The notes under the pieces: model-generated | Seen by the model: only the letters and a program-made list of their open reading frames with translations | Told to the model about the DNA's origin: nothing | The model's database searches: none | From: an uncultured Acetatifactor sp. | GTDB taxonomy: Bacteria; Bacillota; Clostridia; Lachnospirales; Lachnospiraceae | NCBI GenBank assembly: GCA_910578185.1 | Contig: CAJTPN010000031.1 | Coordinates: forward strand, 1-32,113 | DNA: 32,113 nt | Direction: 5' to 3' | Made by a program: the position numbers and the translations under genes | Shown here: positions 17,318 through 26,542 of the stretch, in pieces | How the letters are laid out: every line of letters begins with the position of its first letter | Numbering within the stretch: the first letter of the stretch is position 1

Positions 17318-17374
17318 GCACCCTTTGGGAAGAGATTTTTATCTGCCTGCGCGTCTCAAATCTCTCTTGGGTGC
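17318..17374 (-). promoter_or_regulatory. Intercistronic hairpin between etfB and etfA
   Basis: AGAGATTT (17331-17338) pairs with AAATCTCT (17358-17365), and an outer GCACCC (17318-17323) pairs with GGGTGC (17369-17374). There is no T-run, so RNA processing or stability is more likely than termination. Confidence 0.5.
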
Positions 17375-17391
17375 TTTCATTGAATCATCCT

Positions 17392-18174
17392 TTAGATTAC
17401 ATGCTTTTCCTTCAGCTTGCCCACAATATAGTCCACTGCCTCCGCAGGATCCAGTGTGACTTTTTCACCCACACCTTTGCGCACCTTGTCAGAAGCTTTG
17501 GCAATCTGGGTAGGAGATCCCTTCAACCCCAAATTGGAATCATCAACATCTTTCAGATCTGCTCTTCCCCACACGGTAATCTCTGCCTTGCATGCATCAA
17601 AAATCCCGCCGGGCGTCATGTATCTGGGCTCATTGAGCTCAGCAAGAGCCGTGATCAGACAGGGCATTTTAGCCTTCAGCACATGATATCTGTCATCAAA
17701 CTGGCGCTCAACAATCACGCTGTCACCTTCCACTTTCAGATTCTGCGCATAAGAGATCACGGGAATATGCAAATGTTCAGAAATCTGAGGCCCAACCTGA
17801 GCAGTATCTCCGTCGATCGCCTGACGTCCGGTAATGATCAGATCATACTCCATATTGCGCAGCGCCCCTGCAAGCGTCTGTGAAGTAGCCCAAGTATCCG
17901 CACCGCCCAATACTCTGTCCGTCACAAGAACTCCCTTGTCAGCACCCATGGCAATGGCCTCCCGAAGCACGTCCTCCGCTTTGGGCAAGCCCATAGTAAG
18001 CACCGTAACCTCGGCTCCATACTGATCTTTTAATCTCAATGCCGCTTCCAATCCTGCCTTGTCGTCGGGATTCATAATTGTCATCATGGCAGCCCGGTCC
18101 AGCGTACCGTCCGGATTAAACTTTACGCCGCCTTTGGTATCGGGAACCTGCTTAATACAAACAACAACTTTCAT
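17392..18174 (-). CDS. etfB: Electron transfer flavoprotein beta subunit
   Basis: EtfB is the partner of EtfA and carries the nucleotide site that in bifurcating Etfs holds the second FAD. The start MKVVVCIKQVPDT is typical, and the conserved segment RQAIDGDTAQVGPQISEHL is present in the middle. Its 260 residues are the expected size. AAGGAG lies 9 nt before the ATG. It follows bcd in the same direction after about 130 bp and precedes etfA, the usual bcd-etfB-etfA order. No defects are visible. Confidence 0.95.
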   Translation of the reverse strand: MKVVVCIKQVPDTKGGVKFNPDGTLDRAAMMTIMNPDDKAGLEAALRLKDQYGAEVTVLTMGLPKAEDVLREAIAMGADKGVLVTDRVLGGADTWATSQTLAGALRNMEYDLIITGRQAIDGDTAQVGPQISEHLHIPVISYAQNLKVEGDSVIVERQFDDRYHVLKAKMPCLITALAELNEPRYMTPGGIFDACKAEITVWGRADLKDVDDSNLGLKGSPTQIAKASDKVRKGVGEKVTLDPAEAVDYIVGKLKEKHVI

Positions 18175-18306
18175 TGTATTTTCACTCCTTATTTTCCTAT
18201 TTTCATTTACGCGTTACGTTTCAGAACCACCAAGTACCATTTCAACAATCCGGTCATACGGCAACGCATCTAATGACAGCCACACCAATAACCGAACGTT
18301 CTCTTT

Positions 18307-19458
18307 TTACTTAAGCAGTGCGGCACTGATAACCATTCTCTGAACTTCGCTGGTACCTTCATAGATCTCGGTAATCTTGGCATCGCGCATCATGCGCTCC
18401 ACATCATATTCCCTGGTGTAACCATAGCCGCCGTGGAGCTGAACCGCCTTTGTGGTAACTTCCATTGCCACTTCAGCCGCATACAATTTCGCCTGAGCTG
18501 CCTCAAAACCGTACTCCTTCTGGTTTGCCTTTGCCATGGCAGCCTTGTATACCAGCAGCTGCGCAGCCTGAACCTTGGTGGCCATATCAGCCAGTTGGAA
18601 CTGCGTATTCTGTTGTGCCGCAATGGACTTGCCAAACTGCTTTCTTTCCTTGGTATAGGCGATGGTCCGATCCAAAGCACCCTCCGCAATACCCAGCGCC
18701 TGTGCGGCAATTCCGATACGTCCGCCGTCCAGAGTATGCATGGCAATCTTGAAGCCCTGTCCTATTTTGCCCAGGAGATTTTCCTTGGGAACACGGCAAT
18801 CCGTAAAGATAAGCTCATAAGTGGAAGATCCGCGAATCCCCATCTTCTTTTCTTTGGTACCGAAGCTGAAGCCAGGGGTTCCCTTTTCCACGATAAAAGA
18901 GGAAATCTCCTTGATCTGTCTGCCTCTCTTCTCAATCATTCCGGTAACGGCAAAAATTACATATACATCTGCTTCCTTACCATTGGTTATGAATATTTTG
19001 GAACCATTGATGATGTACTCGTCGCCGTCAAGAACGGCCTTTGTCTGCTGTCCCTGGGCATCAGTACCTGCGCCCGGCTCGGTCAGACCGAATGCTCCCA
19101 GCTTCTCACCCTTTGCCAAAGGCACCAGATATTTCTGTTTCTGTTCTTCCGTTCCAAAGGTCATTATAGGATCACAGCACAGAGAAGTATGGGCGGACAC
19201 GATAACACCTGTGGTGCCGCATACTTTGGAAAGCTCCTCCACACACATTACATAGGTCAGGGGATCACAGCCCTGGCCGCCGTAAGCCTTGGGAACAGGT
19301 ATGCCCAAGAATCCGTTCTTAGCCATCTTGGCAACGGTCTCCCTGGGGAATTCTTCGGTTTCATCCACCTCCTGCGCCAGCGGCTTCACTTCTTTCTCGG
19401 CAAACTCCCTAAAGAGAGTACGTGCCATTTCATGTTCTTTGGCCAACGTAAAATCCAT
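18307..19458 (-). CDS. bcd: Butyryl-CoA dehydrogenase (short-chain acyl-CoA dehydrogenase)
   Basis: This FAD enzyme reduces crotonyl-CoA to butyryl-CoA using electrons from EtfAB. It shows the acyl-CoA dehydrogenase signatures AFGLTEPGAGTDAQG and, near the end, IYEGTSEVQRM with the catalytic base Glu367. At 383 residues it is full length. The cluster with thl, crt, hbd and etfBA identifies it as the butyrate-pathway enzyme and not a general beta-oxidation enzyme. It lies 130 bp after hbd. The start is supported by GGAGG before the ATG. Confidence 0.93.
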   Translation of the reverse strand: MDFTLAKEHEMARTLFREFAEKEVKPLAQEVDETEEFPRETVAKMAKNGFLGIPVPKAYGGQGCDPLTYVMCVEELSKVCGTTGVIVSAHTSLCCDPIMTFGTEEQKQKYLVPLAKGEKLGAFGLTEPGAGTDAQGQQTKAVLDGDEYIINGSKIFITNGKEADVYVIFAVTGMIEKRGRQIKEISSFIVEKGTPGFSFGTKEKKMGIRGSSTYELIFTDCRVPKENLLGKIGQGFKIAMHTLDGGRIGIAAQALGIAEGALDRTIAYTKERKQFGKSIAAQQNTQFQLADMATKVQAAQLLVYKAAMAKANQKEYGFEAAQAKLYAAEVAMEVTTKAVQLHGGYGYTREYDVERMMRDAKITEIYEGTSEVQRMVISAALLK

Positions 19459-19548
19459 GATTTATCATCCTCCATTTTATTTATCTGCTCATTACCATTC
19501 ACAAACCCTTCGCAAACGGTAACTTCCTACATCTCTACAACCCCGCCA

Positions 19549-19573
19549 AGCCGCAGACATACCGCCTGCGGCT
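19549..19573 (-). promoter_or_regulatory. Intercistronic hairpin after hbd
   Basis: AGCCGCAG pairs perfectly with CTGCGGCT around a 9-nt loop, just downstream of the hbd stop. No T-run follows on the minus strand, so full termination is unlikely. Confidence 0.5.
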
Positions 19574-19588
19574 AAAACGTTTCAAAAA

Positions 19589-20428
19589 CTATTTGCTGTA
19601 ATCATAGAAGCCCACGCCGGTCTTCTTGCCAAGCTTACCTGCGCGAACCATCTTGCGAAGCAACGGATGCGGACGATATTTGGGATCGCCCGTCTCGTTC
19701 TGGAGTACTTCCATAATGGCAAGCACGATATCCAGACCTACCAGATCACCCAGAGCCAGCGGTCCCATGGGATGAGATGCGCCAAGCTTCATTGCAGTAT
19801 CAATATCTTCCACACTTGCAATACCTTCCGCATAAATGCCAATGGCCTCATTGATCATGGGGATCAGAATTCTGTTTACTACAAACCCGGGAGCTTCCTT
19901 CACCTCTACAGGTGTCTTGCCGATCTCAACGGCAATGGTCTTAATCTTTTCCACCAACTCCGCCGGAGTATTTGCGCCTGCAATCACTTCCACCAGTTTC
20001 ATCCTGTCAGCAGGATTGAAGAAATGCATACCGATCATAGGTCTGTCTAAGCCTGCACCGATCTCCGTGATGGACAGAGAAGATGTATTGGTGGCAAAGA
20101 TGCACTCAGGTTTCACAATCTCCTGAAGTTCCTTAAATGTAGTCTTCTTGATCTGCATATTCTCGGGTGCAACCTCTATCACCAGATCGCAATCTGTGCA
20201 GATATCCTTTAAGCCTGTCACGATTTTAGCAGAAATCGCATCTGCTTTCTCCTGGGTCAATTTTTCCTTGCCCACCAAAAAGTTCAAATTTTTCAAAATT
20301 CTTGCCTTGCCGCCGTCGGCAAATTCCTGCTTAATGTCACACAGACAGACCTCATAGCCGTCCGTCATGGCAAATGCCTGCGCAATTCCGGCTCCCATCG
20401 TGCCTGCGCCGATAATACCTACCTTCAT
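19589..20428 (-). CDS. hbd: 3-hydroxybutyryl-CoA dehydrogenase
   Basis: The enzyme reduces acetoacetyl-CoA to 3-hydroxybutyryl-CoA with NAD(P)H, the second step of butyrate formation. The N-terminal Rossmann motif is GIIGAGTMGAGIA (4-16). The catalytic histidine is His135 in MHFFNPADRMKLVEV, with the conserved Asn138 beside it. The all-helical C-terminal domain carries GFVVNRILIPMINEA. Length 279 matches bacterial Hbd. It lies 80 bp downstream of crt, and a short tandem repeat fills part of that gap. Confidence 0.95.
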   Translation of the reverse strand: MKVGIIGAGTMGAGIAQAFAMTDGYEVCLCDIKQEFADGGKARILKNLNFLVGKEKLTQEKADAISAKIVTGLKDICTDCDLVIEVAPENMQIKKTTFKELQEIVKPECIFATNTSSLSITEIGAGLDRPMIGMHFFNPADRMKLVEVIAGANTPAELVEKIKTIAVEIGKTPVEVKEAPGFVVNRILIPMINEAIGIYAEGIASVEDIDTAMKLGASHPMGPLALGDLVGLDIVLAIMEVLQNETGDPKYRPHPLLRKMVRAGKLGKKTGVGFYDYSK

Positions 20429-20447
20429 TCTATTATCCTCCTACTTT

Positions 20448-20491
20448 CAGTTCTGTTTTTATTCCAGTTCTGTTTTATTCCAGTTCTGTTT
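20448..20491 (-). repeat. Short tandem repeat in the crt-hbd gap
   Basis: Two full copies (17 and 16 bp) and one partial copy of CAGTTCTGTTTT(T)ATTC follow each other directly, ahead of the hbd ribosome site. Such repeats can change length by slippage and alter the spacing between the two genes. Confidence 0.7.
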
Positions 20492-20508
20492 CTTCGCTTT
20501 CTGCGCCC

Positions 20509-21294
20509 TTATTTATTCTGAAAGGGTTCCTTGACCTTCTCCTTGTTTTTATCCAGGAAGAACGCCATACCATATTTCTGATCTTCCGTCTCAAAGCAAT
20601 CGCCAAACAGCTTCTCCTCCAAGATCAGAGCCTCGTCCATATCCACATCCAGTCCCTCGTTGATGGCTTTTTTGCAGTTGCGCACGGCGATAGGCGCATT
20701 TTTTGCAATGCCGGCAGCCATTTTCTCAGCGGCAGGAAGCAATTCTTCCTGAGGATAAACCGCATTTACAAGGCCGATACGATACGCCTCGTCAGCCTTG
20801 ATATTGCGCGCCGTATAGATCATCTGCTTTGCCATACCGGCTCCCACCAGACGCGCCAGTCTCTGTGTACCGCCGAAACCAGGCGTGATACCCAAACCGA
20901 CTTCCGGCTGTCCAAAGACCGCATTGTCGGAACAAATCCGAATATCACAACTCATGGAAAGTTCACAGCCGCCTCCAAGCGCAAATCCGTTTACGGCTGC
21001 AATTACGGGAACGGGAAATTGTTCCAACCTGCGGAATACATCGTTTCCCTTTCTGCCGAATGCCTCCCCTTCCGATTTCGTCAGACCGCTCATCTCTCCG
21101 ATATCCGCACCTGCCACAAAAGACTTTTGTCCGGCGCCCGTCACGATCAGGCAGCGAACCGTATTCAGATCCACCTGATCAAGCGTCCTGTCAAGCTCTT
21201 CCAATACGGCGGAATTCAATGCGTTCAACGCCTTCTCGCGGCTGACGGTTATTATGGCATACTCGCCTTTCTGCTCATACAATATAAATTCCAT
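20509..21294 (-). CDS. crt: Crotonase / 3-hydroxybutyryl-CoA dehydratase
   Basis: The enzyme dehydrates 3-hydroxybutyryl-CoA to crotonyl-CoA. Crotonase motifs are present: the oxyanion-hole segment FVAGADIGEM, and GGGCELSMSCD and QPEVGLGITPGFGGTQRL, which contain the two catalytic glutamates, Glu111 and Glu131. The 261-residue length is normal. ATG 21294 is chosen because GGAGGG lies 6-7 nt upstream and the product then begins exactly like the family; an open frame extends to 21381 but overlaps the thl 3' end. It starts 35 bp after the thl stop. Confidence 0.94.
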   Translation of the reverse strand: MEFILYEQKGEYAIITVSREKALNALNSAVLEELDRTLDQVDLNTVRCLIVTGAGQKSFVAGADIGEMSGLTKSEGEAFGRKGNDVFRRLEQFPVPVIAAVNGFALGGGCELSMSCDIRICSDNAVFGQPEVGLGITPGFGGTQRLARLVGAGMAKQMIYTARNIKADEAYRIGLVNAVYPQEELLPAAEKMAAGIAKNAPIAVRNCKKAINEGLDVDMDEALILEEKLFGDCFETEDQKYGMAFFLDKNKEKVKEPFQNK

Positions 21295-21329
21295 TTTTAT
21301 CCCTCCACGGGTGCTTTCGCACCAATCAA

Positions 21330-22514
21330 TCAGTCTTCCATTTTTACAATCGTGGAGCAGCCCATGCCGCCGCCGATACACAGAGTAGCCAACCCGGTCT
21401 TTGCTCCCCTTGCCTGCATCTCATAAAGCAGCGTGACAAGGATACGGCAGCCTGAAGCTCCTACGGGATGCCCCAGAGCAATCGCGCCTCCGTTGGGGTT
21501 CAGCTGTCTGTCAACATCGATTCCAAGATCCTTGCCCACAGCAACAGACTGTGCGGCAAATGCCTCGTTTGCCTCGATAATATCGAAATCTTCTATCTTC
21601 ATGCCTGTTTTTGCAAGCACTTTCTTCGTAGACGCTACGGGACCTATTCCCATCACCTCGGGACGTACACCTGCCAGCGCGCCGGCCACATAGGTCGCCA
21701 TGGGCTTTACACCCAATTCCTTGGCTTTTTCTTCGCTCATCACAACAATGGCTGCCGCGCCGTCGTTGATGCCGGAAGCGTTGCCTGCGGTGACAAAACC
21801 GTCCGGATTGATGGGACGAAGCTTTGCAAGCCCTTCTATCGTAGATCCGGCTCTGGGACCTTCATCCACCTTAAACTCAATGGTCTCTTTCTTTTTCTTC
21901 ACCATCACAGGTACGATCTCGGCGTCAAAAGCACCGGACTTCTGTGCGGCTTCCGCCTTCTGCTGACTCTTCAGCGCAAATGTATCCAGTTCCTCTCTGG
22001 TCAGCCCCCATTCACGGCAGATATTGTCCGCAGTGGTTATCATATGGTAATCGTTAAACGCATCCCACAGAGCATCCTTAATCATGGTATCCACCAAAGT
22101 ACCATTGTTCATCCGATAACCGAATCGCGCCTGGGGTACCGCATAGGGAGCCATGGACATATTCTCCATTCCGCCTGCCACAACAATATCTGCATCCCCT
22201 GCCAGAATCATCTGAGCAGCCTGATTGACACAGTTCAGTCCGGAACCGCATACAACGTTCATGGTCACTGCCGGTACCTCAATAGGCAGGCCTGCTTTGA
22301 TAGATGCCTGACGTGCCACATTCTGTCCCTGACCGGCCTGGATGACGCATCCCATATAGACCTGATCCACATCCTCCGGCTTCACCCCTGCCCTGTTCAG
22401 CGCCTCCTTGATTACGATAGCGCCCAATTCAGCTGCGGGAGTAGTGCTCAATGTGCCGCCCATGGTACCGATGGCGGTACGACATGCGCCTGCCAAAACT
22501 ACTTTTTTTGCCAT
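21330..22514 (-). CDS. thl: Acetyl-CoA acetyltransferase (thiolase)
   Basis: Thiolase condenses two acetyl-CoA into acetoacetyl-CoA, the entry step of the pathway. The nucleophile Cys89 is in VVCGSGLNC, His349 in ALGHPVGASG, and the second active-site Cys379 in CIGGGMG. The length is the standard 394 residues. A GGAGG site precedes the ATG. It is the first gene of the operon, about 65 bp downstream of a good promoter at 22580-22608, so transcription of all six genes probably begins here. Confidence 0.95.
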   Translation of the reverse strand: MAKKVVLAGACRTAIGTMGGTLSTTPAAELGAIVIKEALNRAGVKPEDVDQVYMGCVIQAGQGQNVARQASIKAGLPIEVPAVTMNVVCGSGLNCVNQAAQMILAGDADIVVAGGMENMSMAPYAVPQARFGYRMNNGTLVDTMIKDALWDAFNDYHMITTADNICREWGLTREELDTFALKSQQKAEAAQKSGAFDAEIVPVMVKKKKETIEFKVDEGPRAGSTIEGLAKLRPINPDGFVTAGNASGINDGAAAIVVMSEEKAKELGVKPMATYVAGALAGVRPEVMGIGPVASTKKVLAKTGMKIEDFDIIEANEAFAAQSVAVGKDLGIDVDRQLNPNGGAIALGHPVGASGCRILVTLLYEMQARGAKTGLATLCIGGGMGCSTIVKMED

Positions 22515-22579
22515 TTGATTTTCCTCCGAATTTCTTTGTTTTGGTGATTGTTATTTTTTTGTCACATCCAAGTATTCAT

Positions 22580-22608
22580 AGTGTATCATAGTCTTTGCTT
22601 ATTTGCAA
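22580..22608 (-). promoter_or_regulatory. Promoter of the butyrate operon
   Basis: On the minus strand TTGCAA (22608-22603) and TACACT (22585-22580) are separated by 17 bp, with an extended -10 TGA before TACACT. It starts 42 bp after the ABC transporter stop. No clear terminator separates the two, so some read-through is possible. Confidence 0.7.
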
Positions 22609-22649
22609 TGTCTTTTCACGAAACTTTCACTAATTGTTACGGTTTTCCA

Positions 22650-24482
22650 TCAGTTCTCATAATACTTTGCCTGTGCGTTCCACAGCTCCCTGTACAGCCC
22701 TTCCCGATGTTCCAGCTCTTCGTGACTGCCCCGCTGAATCACCTTGCCTTTGTCGAATACCAGAATATCCTGACAAAAACGGCAGGACGCCAGTCTGTGT
22801 GAAATATAGAGCGCCGTTTTATTCCCCACCATGTGATCGAATCCCGCATAGACGTCACATTCCGACTCAGGATCCAGCGCAGCCGTGGGCTCGTCCATAA
22901 TAATAAAAGGTGCGTTCTTATAAATCGCGCGGGCGATTGCCAATTTCTGTTTTTCTCCGCCGGAAAAATTGACGCCAAAAGGCCGGAAATCCGTTCCCAC
23001 ATAAGTGGAAAGCCCCTGGGGCAGCTCTCGAATGCGTCCCCCCATCCCCGCTTTATCCAGGGCATCCAACGCCTTCTTTTCATCCACTTCCACGGAACTT
23101 GCCACATTCTCGCCAACGGAAATGGCAAACATGTGAAAATCCTGGAAAACCACAGAAAACAATTTGCAATATTCAATGTAATCATATTTGCGGATATCCA
23201 CATCGTTTACCTTAATGCAGCCTTCCGTCACGTCATAGAGACGACACAGCAGCTTGATAAAAGTGGTTTTACCCGAACCGTTCTTCCCAACGATCGCCAT
23301 CCGTTCCCCTATCGTAAATTCCAGATTCAAATCCTTAATAATGTCCCTATCCGTCCCCGGATAGCGGAAGGACACATGCTCAAACTGCACCTTAAACTTA
23401 TTGTCCCGTCGTTTCTCCAGCGGAATCTTCCCTTCATATTTTCGCTTTTCCAGATCCATAAATTTTTTCTGATCGCCGCAGAGCATAAAGAGTCTTTCCG
23501 CATTTCCAAGCCAGGTGGCCAGTAAGACTACTTGGGAAGAAAGACTGATGATACTGGAAGCATAAGTCACTACCTGTCCTATGGTGATAATCCCCAAAAC
23601 TGCCTGTATGCCTGTAAACAAATATATGATTAACGCCGACAAATCCGAAATTGTCCGATCCCAAACCAGCTTTTTTGTCAAGACTTTTCCGTAATCCTTG
23701 GACAAAATACGATACTTGTCAAATGTCTTCCGCAGGTCCCGAAGAATCGCCTCCTGCTGCCCAAAGCTCCTTAGATCCTTCTGGCTCTCCGCCGTTGCCA
23801 GAATATCCTGATAATACCTTTCCTTATTCCCCATCTCACCCATGTGGTCAAATATTTCCTGTGATTTTTTGCCGTATTCAACACTTTTAAAATAATTAAA
23901 TACCATCATTATCACAATCGTCAAAATCATCAAAACTGCTGCAGCCGACGATCCAACAGTGCCTTTTCCGTTGATTCCCCCAAGCAAAAGAGGCAGCAAA
24001 ATCACAAGCGCCGTCAAAATACTGACGCTCATACGCAGTAGATTTTCAAATTCAAGCAGCGTCCAGCAAGCAACTCCCTGCCATGTCCTCTCACCCCTTG
24101 TCCGCAGCTCCTGCACATGGACATCTTCCAAATATTCATAATCCATGGTAAAGGCTTTGCGATTGAGCCAGCCGTTCTCTATCTCACTCATATATTCCAT
24201 TTTTTGATTATAATATTGTCTGGCCGCATCGCCTGTCTGATCCATAAACCATACAATACCAAATGCCGTCAGCACATATCCCGCCAACAAGGGAAAACCA
24301 GCTCCCTCCGCCAGCCCGTCCAACAGATATCCCATCAGTATCACTTTCACATAGGGGCGAACCGCCAATATCACTACAGAATAAACCATGCAGGCAAAAG
24401 CCGCTTTATGCCCCTTCAAAACATATCCCATCACCTGTGCCACCGGCTCCAGTTTCTCTCTCAGTCTGCTATTTGCTTTCAT
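22650..24482 (-). CDS. ABC exporter half-transporter (membrane plus ATPase domains), second subunit
   Basis: This 610-residue type IV (ABCB-like) half-exporter has an N-terminal transmembrane domain of about six helices (to about residue 330) and a C-terminal ATPase. Walker A (GKNGSGKTT), Q-loop (VFQD), signature (FSGGEKQKLAIARA), Walker B (IIMDEPTAALD) and the switch His (SHR) are intact. The start ATG 24482 lies within the 3' end of the upstream ABC gene (14-bp overlap) and has AGGAGG 10 nt before it. A TTG at 24485 is also possible. Overlap and similar design mean the two subunits form a heterodimer. The substrate is unknown; no peptidase C39 domain is present. The LytTR regulator upstream makes a peptide plausible, which is inference. 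Confidence 0.9.
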   Translation of the reverse strand: MKANSRLREKLEPVAQVMGYVLKGHKAAFACMVYSVVILAVRPYVKVILMGYLLDGLAEGAGFPLLAGYVLTAFGIVWFMDQTGDAARQYYNQKMEYMSEIENGWLNRKAFTMDYEYLEDVHVQELRTRGERTWQGVACWTLLEFENLLRMSVSILTALVILLPLLLGGINGKGTVGSSAAAVLMILTIVIMMVFNYFKSVEYGKKSQEIFDHMGEMGNKERYYQDILATAESQKDLRSFGQQEAILRDLRKTFDKYRILSKDYGKVLTKKLVWDRTISDLSALIIYLFTGIQAVLGIITIGQVVTYASSIISLSSQVVLLATWLGNAERLFMLCGDQKKFMDLEKRKYEGKIPLEKRRDNKFKVQFEHVSFRYPGTDRDIIKDLNLEFTIGERMAIVGKNGSGKTTFIKLLCRLYDVTEGCIKVNDVDIRKYDYIEYCKLFSVVFQDFHMFAISVGENVASSVEVDEKKALDALDKAGMGGRIRELPQGLSTYVGTDFRPFGVNFSGGEKQKLAIARAIYKNAPFIIMDEPTAALDPESECDVYAGFDHMVGNKTALYISHRLASCRFCQDILVFDKGKVIQRGSHEELEHREGLYRELWNAQAKYYEN

Positions 24483-26388
24483 CAAACGCCTGCCTCCTGT
24501 CTTCCTCCAAATTTATGTGGAGATCGCCCATATCCTCCTCGCGCATTCGGCGCCTTACGTCCTCCCTGTAATAACGGCTTTGAATCTCATAGAGTTCCGC
24601 ATACCTGCCGCCACGGCCCATCAGGGAATCATGGCTTCCCTCTTCCACGATTTTTCCATGTTCCAGCAACACAATGCGATCGCAAAAACGCGTACTGGAC
24701 AAACGGTGAGAAATATAAAGTGACGTTCTGCCATTTACCGCCTCACTGAAATTTTGATACAGTTCATTTTCCGCTATTGGATCCAATGCGGCTGTGGGCT
24801 CGTCCAGAATCAGAAACGGCGCTTCCTTATACAATGCTCTTGCAAACAAAAGCTTCTGTTTTTCACCCCCGGAAAAATCTACCGCACGCTCGTTTACTTC
24901 CTTGATCAGCCAGGATTCCCCCTTTTGCTCCAGCGAATGATATTTATTCGCAAACCCTGACAATTCCACAACTTTTTCCAGGAATTCTCTGTGAATTTCT
25001 TCACTTGGCTGACCGGTGAGATTTTCATCCAGAGAAAACGGCAGCATGGTGGCGTCCTGAAACATCACGGCCATTAAGCCATAATACTCCTCTCGGTTAA
25101 AAACACGCACAGGAACACCGTTCAGCAGAATTTCACCCTCCCCAGGCTCATAAAGTCCGCAGATCAGTTTCACCATGGTCGTCTTACCGGCGCCGTTTAA
25201 ACCGATCAGCGCCAGTTTTTCCCCCGGTTGAATGGTCAGATTAATGTGGGAGAGCACAGGCGTTTCATTCCCCTCATAAGTATAGGAAACATTTCGAAGC
25301 TCCAGCTTCACTCCGTCCCGAGTCAGCTCTGCCAGCTTTTCCGCCCCCAGCTTTTCCCGCTCTGGCCACCTGTTTGGAATTTCCAGGAAATCACGTATAT
25401 AATTGAGCGAAGCAAAAAAAGAATTCAGCTCCAGAAAGTATCCGCTGAGCAGACACACAAAGTACCTTTGGAAGTTCGACAACAGCCCTAACAAAAACAC
25501 AAACGCCGATACACTGATCTCCCCGCAGACCAACTGATATATAAGAAACAGATAGCAGATGCTTTCCGTTAAGAAATTCACCAGCGACCCGATCACACCG
25601 CTTAAGCCATACCACAGGTGAATGGTATGAAAAATACGATCCATCCCTTTTAATGCCTCATCATATTTTTTCAGAAACAGATCCGCCATATGATAGATGC
25701 GGATATCCTTTCCTGCGGTAAACTCCTTGGACTTCCTGGTGATATAGGCGGTCTCTTTCACATAACCGCTTAAGAATGCATGTTTTTCCTTATGTTTGCG
25801 GCGCACAAAAGCCGTAATCCGTATTCTGAGAAACATAGAAATCAGAATAGGAATCAACAAAACGATATTTTTCCCAAGAATCACAATACCAAATACAATG
25901 ATTCCCAACAAGCTTAATACAATCTCCGGAAAAAGTCTGGCAGCCTTCTCAAAATCCTCCCCTTTTCTCAGCACCTTCCAGACACTTCCGCTTAAAGACT
26001 GCTCCCGCTCCATCACATCGTAATCCAGATACATCATCTTACGAAAACACTTTTCCTCATAATAACATCTTACAAAATCGCTAGTGATGTTAATATATTT
26101 ACCCAATGCCTCAACTGCCACATGGCAAAGCCAAAGAACGCCCGCAATCATTGAAATCCACAGGATCAGCCTTACCCCCGTCCAGCCCTCCTCCAGCCCG
26201 CGCACCACCTGCGCAGGCAGAAGCGTACTCAAAAAATTCTGCGCTAAAGTCGGTATGATCACGGCGCATTGAAAAAATGGCAGTTTTTTCTCCGCTTCCC
26301 ATTCCGAACGAATATGGTACAAAATAGTGTTAATATTTCCTCTTTTCCGCATATTCTCCGTTCCGAACACATTACTCTGTTCAATCAT
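24469..26388 (-). CDS. ABC exporter half-transporter (membrane plus ATPase domains), first subunit
   Basis: This 639-residue partner of the downstream ABC gene has transmembrane helices in about the first 340 residues, followed by an ATPase with Walker A GLNGAGKTT (396-404), MFQD Q-loop, signature DFSGGEKQK, Walker B FLILDEPTAALD and SHR. All ATPase motifs look canonical, so neither half is an obviously degenerate site. The C-terminus carries an extra, highly charged tail of about 35 residues (RRRMREEDMGD and beyond). GGAGG 7 nt upstream fixes the start. It lies 290 bp after the REC-LytTR-GHKL gene, and in between are a direct-repeat operator and an extended -10 promoter that probably serve it. 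Confidence 0.9.
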   Translation of the reverse strand: MIEQSNVFGTENMRKRGNINTILYHIRSEWEAEKKLPFFQCAVIIPTLAQNFLSTLLPAQVVRGLEEGWTGVRLILWISMIAGVLWLCHVAVEALGKYINITSDFVRCYYEEKCFRKMMYLDYDVMEREQSLSGSVWKVLRKGEDFEKAARLFPEIVLSLLGIIVFGIVILGKNIVLLIPILISMFLRIRITAFVRRKHKEKHAFLSGYVKETAYITRKSKEFTAGKDIRIYHMADLFLKKYDEALKGMDRIFHTIHLWYGLSGVIGSLVNFLTESICYLFLIYQLVCGEISVSAFVFLLGLLSNFQRYFVCLLSGYFLELNSFFASLNYIRDFLEIPNRWPEREKLGAEKLAELTRDGVKLELRNVSYTYEGNETPVLSHINLTIQPGEKLALIGLNGAGKTTMVKLICGLYEPGEGEILLNGVPVRVFNREEYYGLMAVMFQDATMLPFSLDENLTGQPSEEIHREFLEKVVELSGFANKYHSLEQKGESWLIKEVNERAVDFSGGEKQKLLFARALYKEAPFLILDEPTAALDPIAENELYQNFSEAVNGRTSLYISHRLSSTRFCDRIVLLEHGKIVEEGSHDSLMGRGGRYAELYEIQSRYYREDVRRRMREEDMGDLHINLEEDRRQAFDESK

Positions 26389-26419
26389 TTTCTTTCCTCC
26401 ATTCCAGTCTCCCTCTCTT

Positions 26420-26542
26420 CTACGCCCTTACAGAGCGTTTTGGGTTTGGGACTGTTACTATTCCGGGACTGTTATAAGCCTGTTCTTTACTCTTAACCGG
26501 GCCGGTAAAGCCGCTGCGCAAAGAAACAGCCTTCTTGAACAT
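26420..26542 (-). CDS. Possible 40-residue peptide upstream of the exporter (doubtful)
   Basis: A short frame begins MFKKAVSLRSGFTGPVKSKE and ends 31 bp before the exporter gene, in the same direction. The peptide is basic, has no cysteine, and has no hydrophobic signal. It lies where an exported-peptide gene would be expected. Against it, the ATG overlaps the -10 of the predicted exporter promoter and has no good ribosome site. An internal TTG with AAGAAGG 8 nt upstream would give a 32-residue product. It is listed as a candidate only. Confidence 0.25.
   Translation of the reverse strand: MFKKAVSLRSGFTGPVKSKEQAYNSPGIVTVPNPKRSVRA

Noticed and set aside
18433..19575. Long plus-strand frame (380 codons) opposite bcd
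   Set aside because: The opposite strand encodes an unmistakable acyl-CoA dehydrogenase; the antisense product has no recognisable motif or start signal.
21468..22547. Long plus-strand frame opposite thl
   Set aside because: It is a shadow of the thiolase gene with no ribosome site and a Cys/His-rich composition typical of antisense frames.
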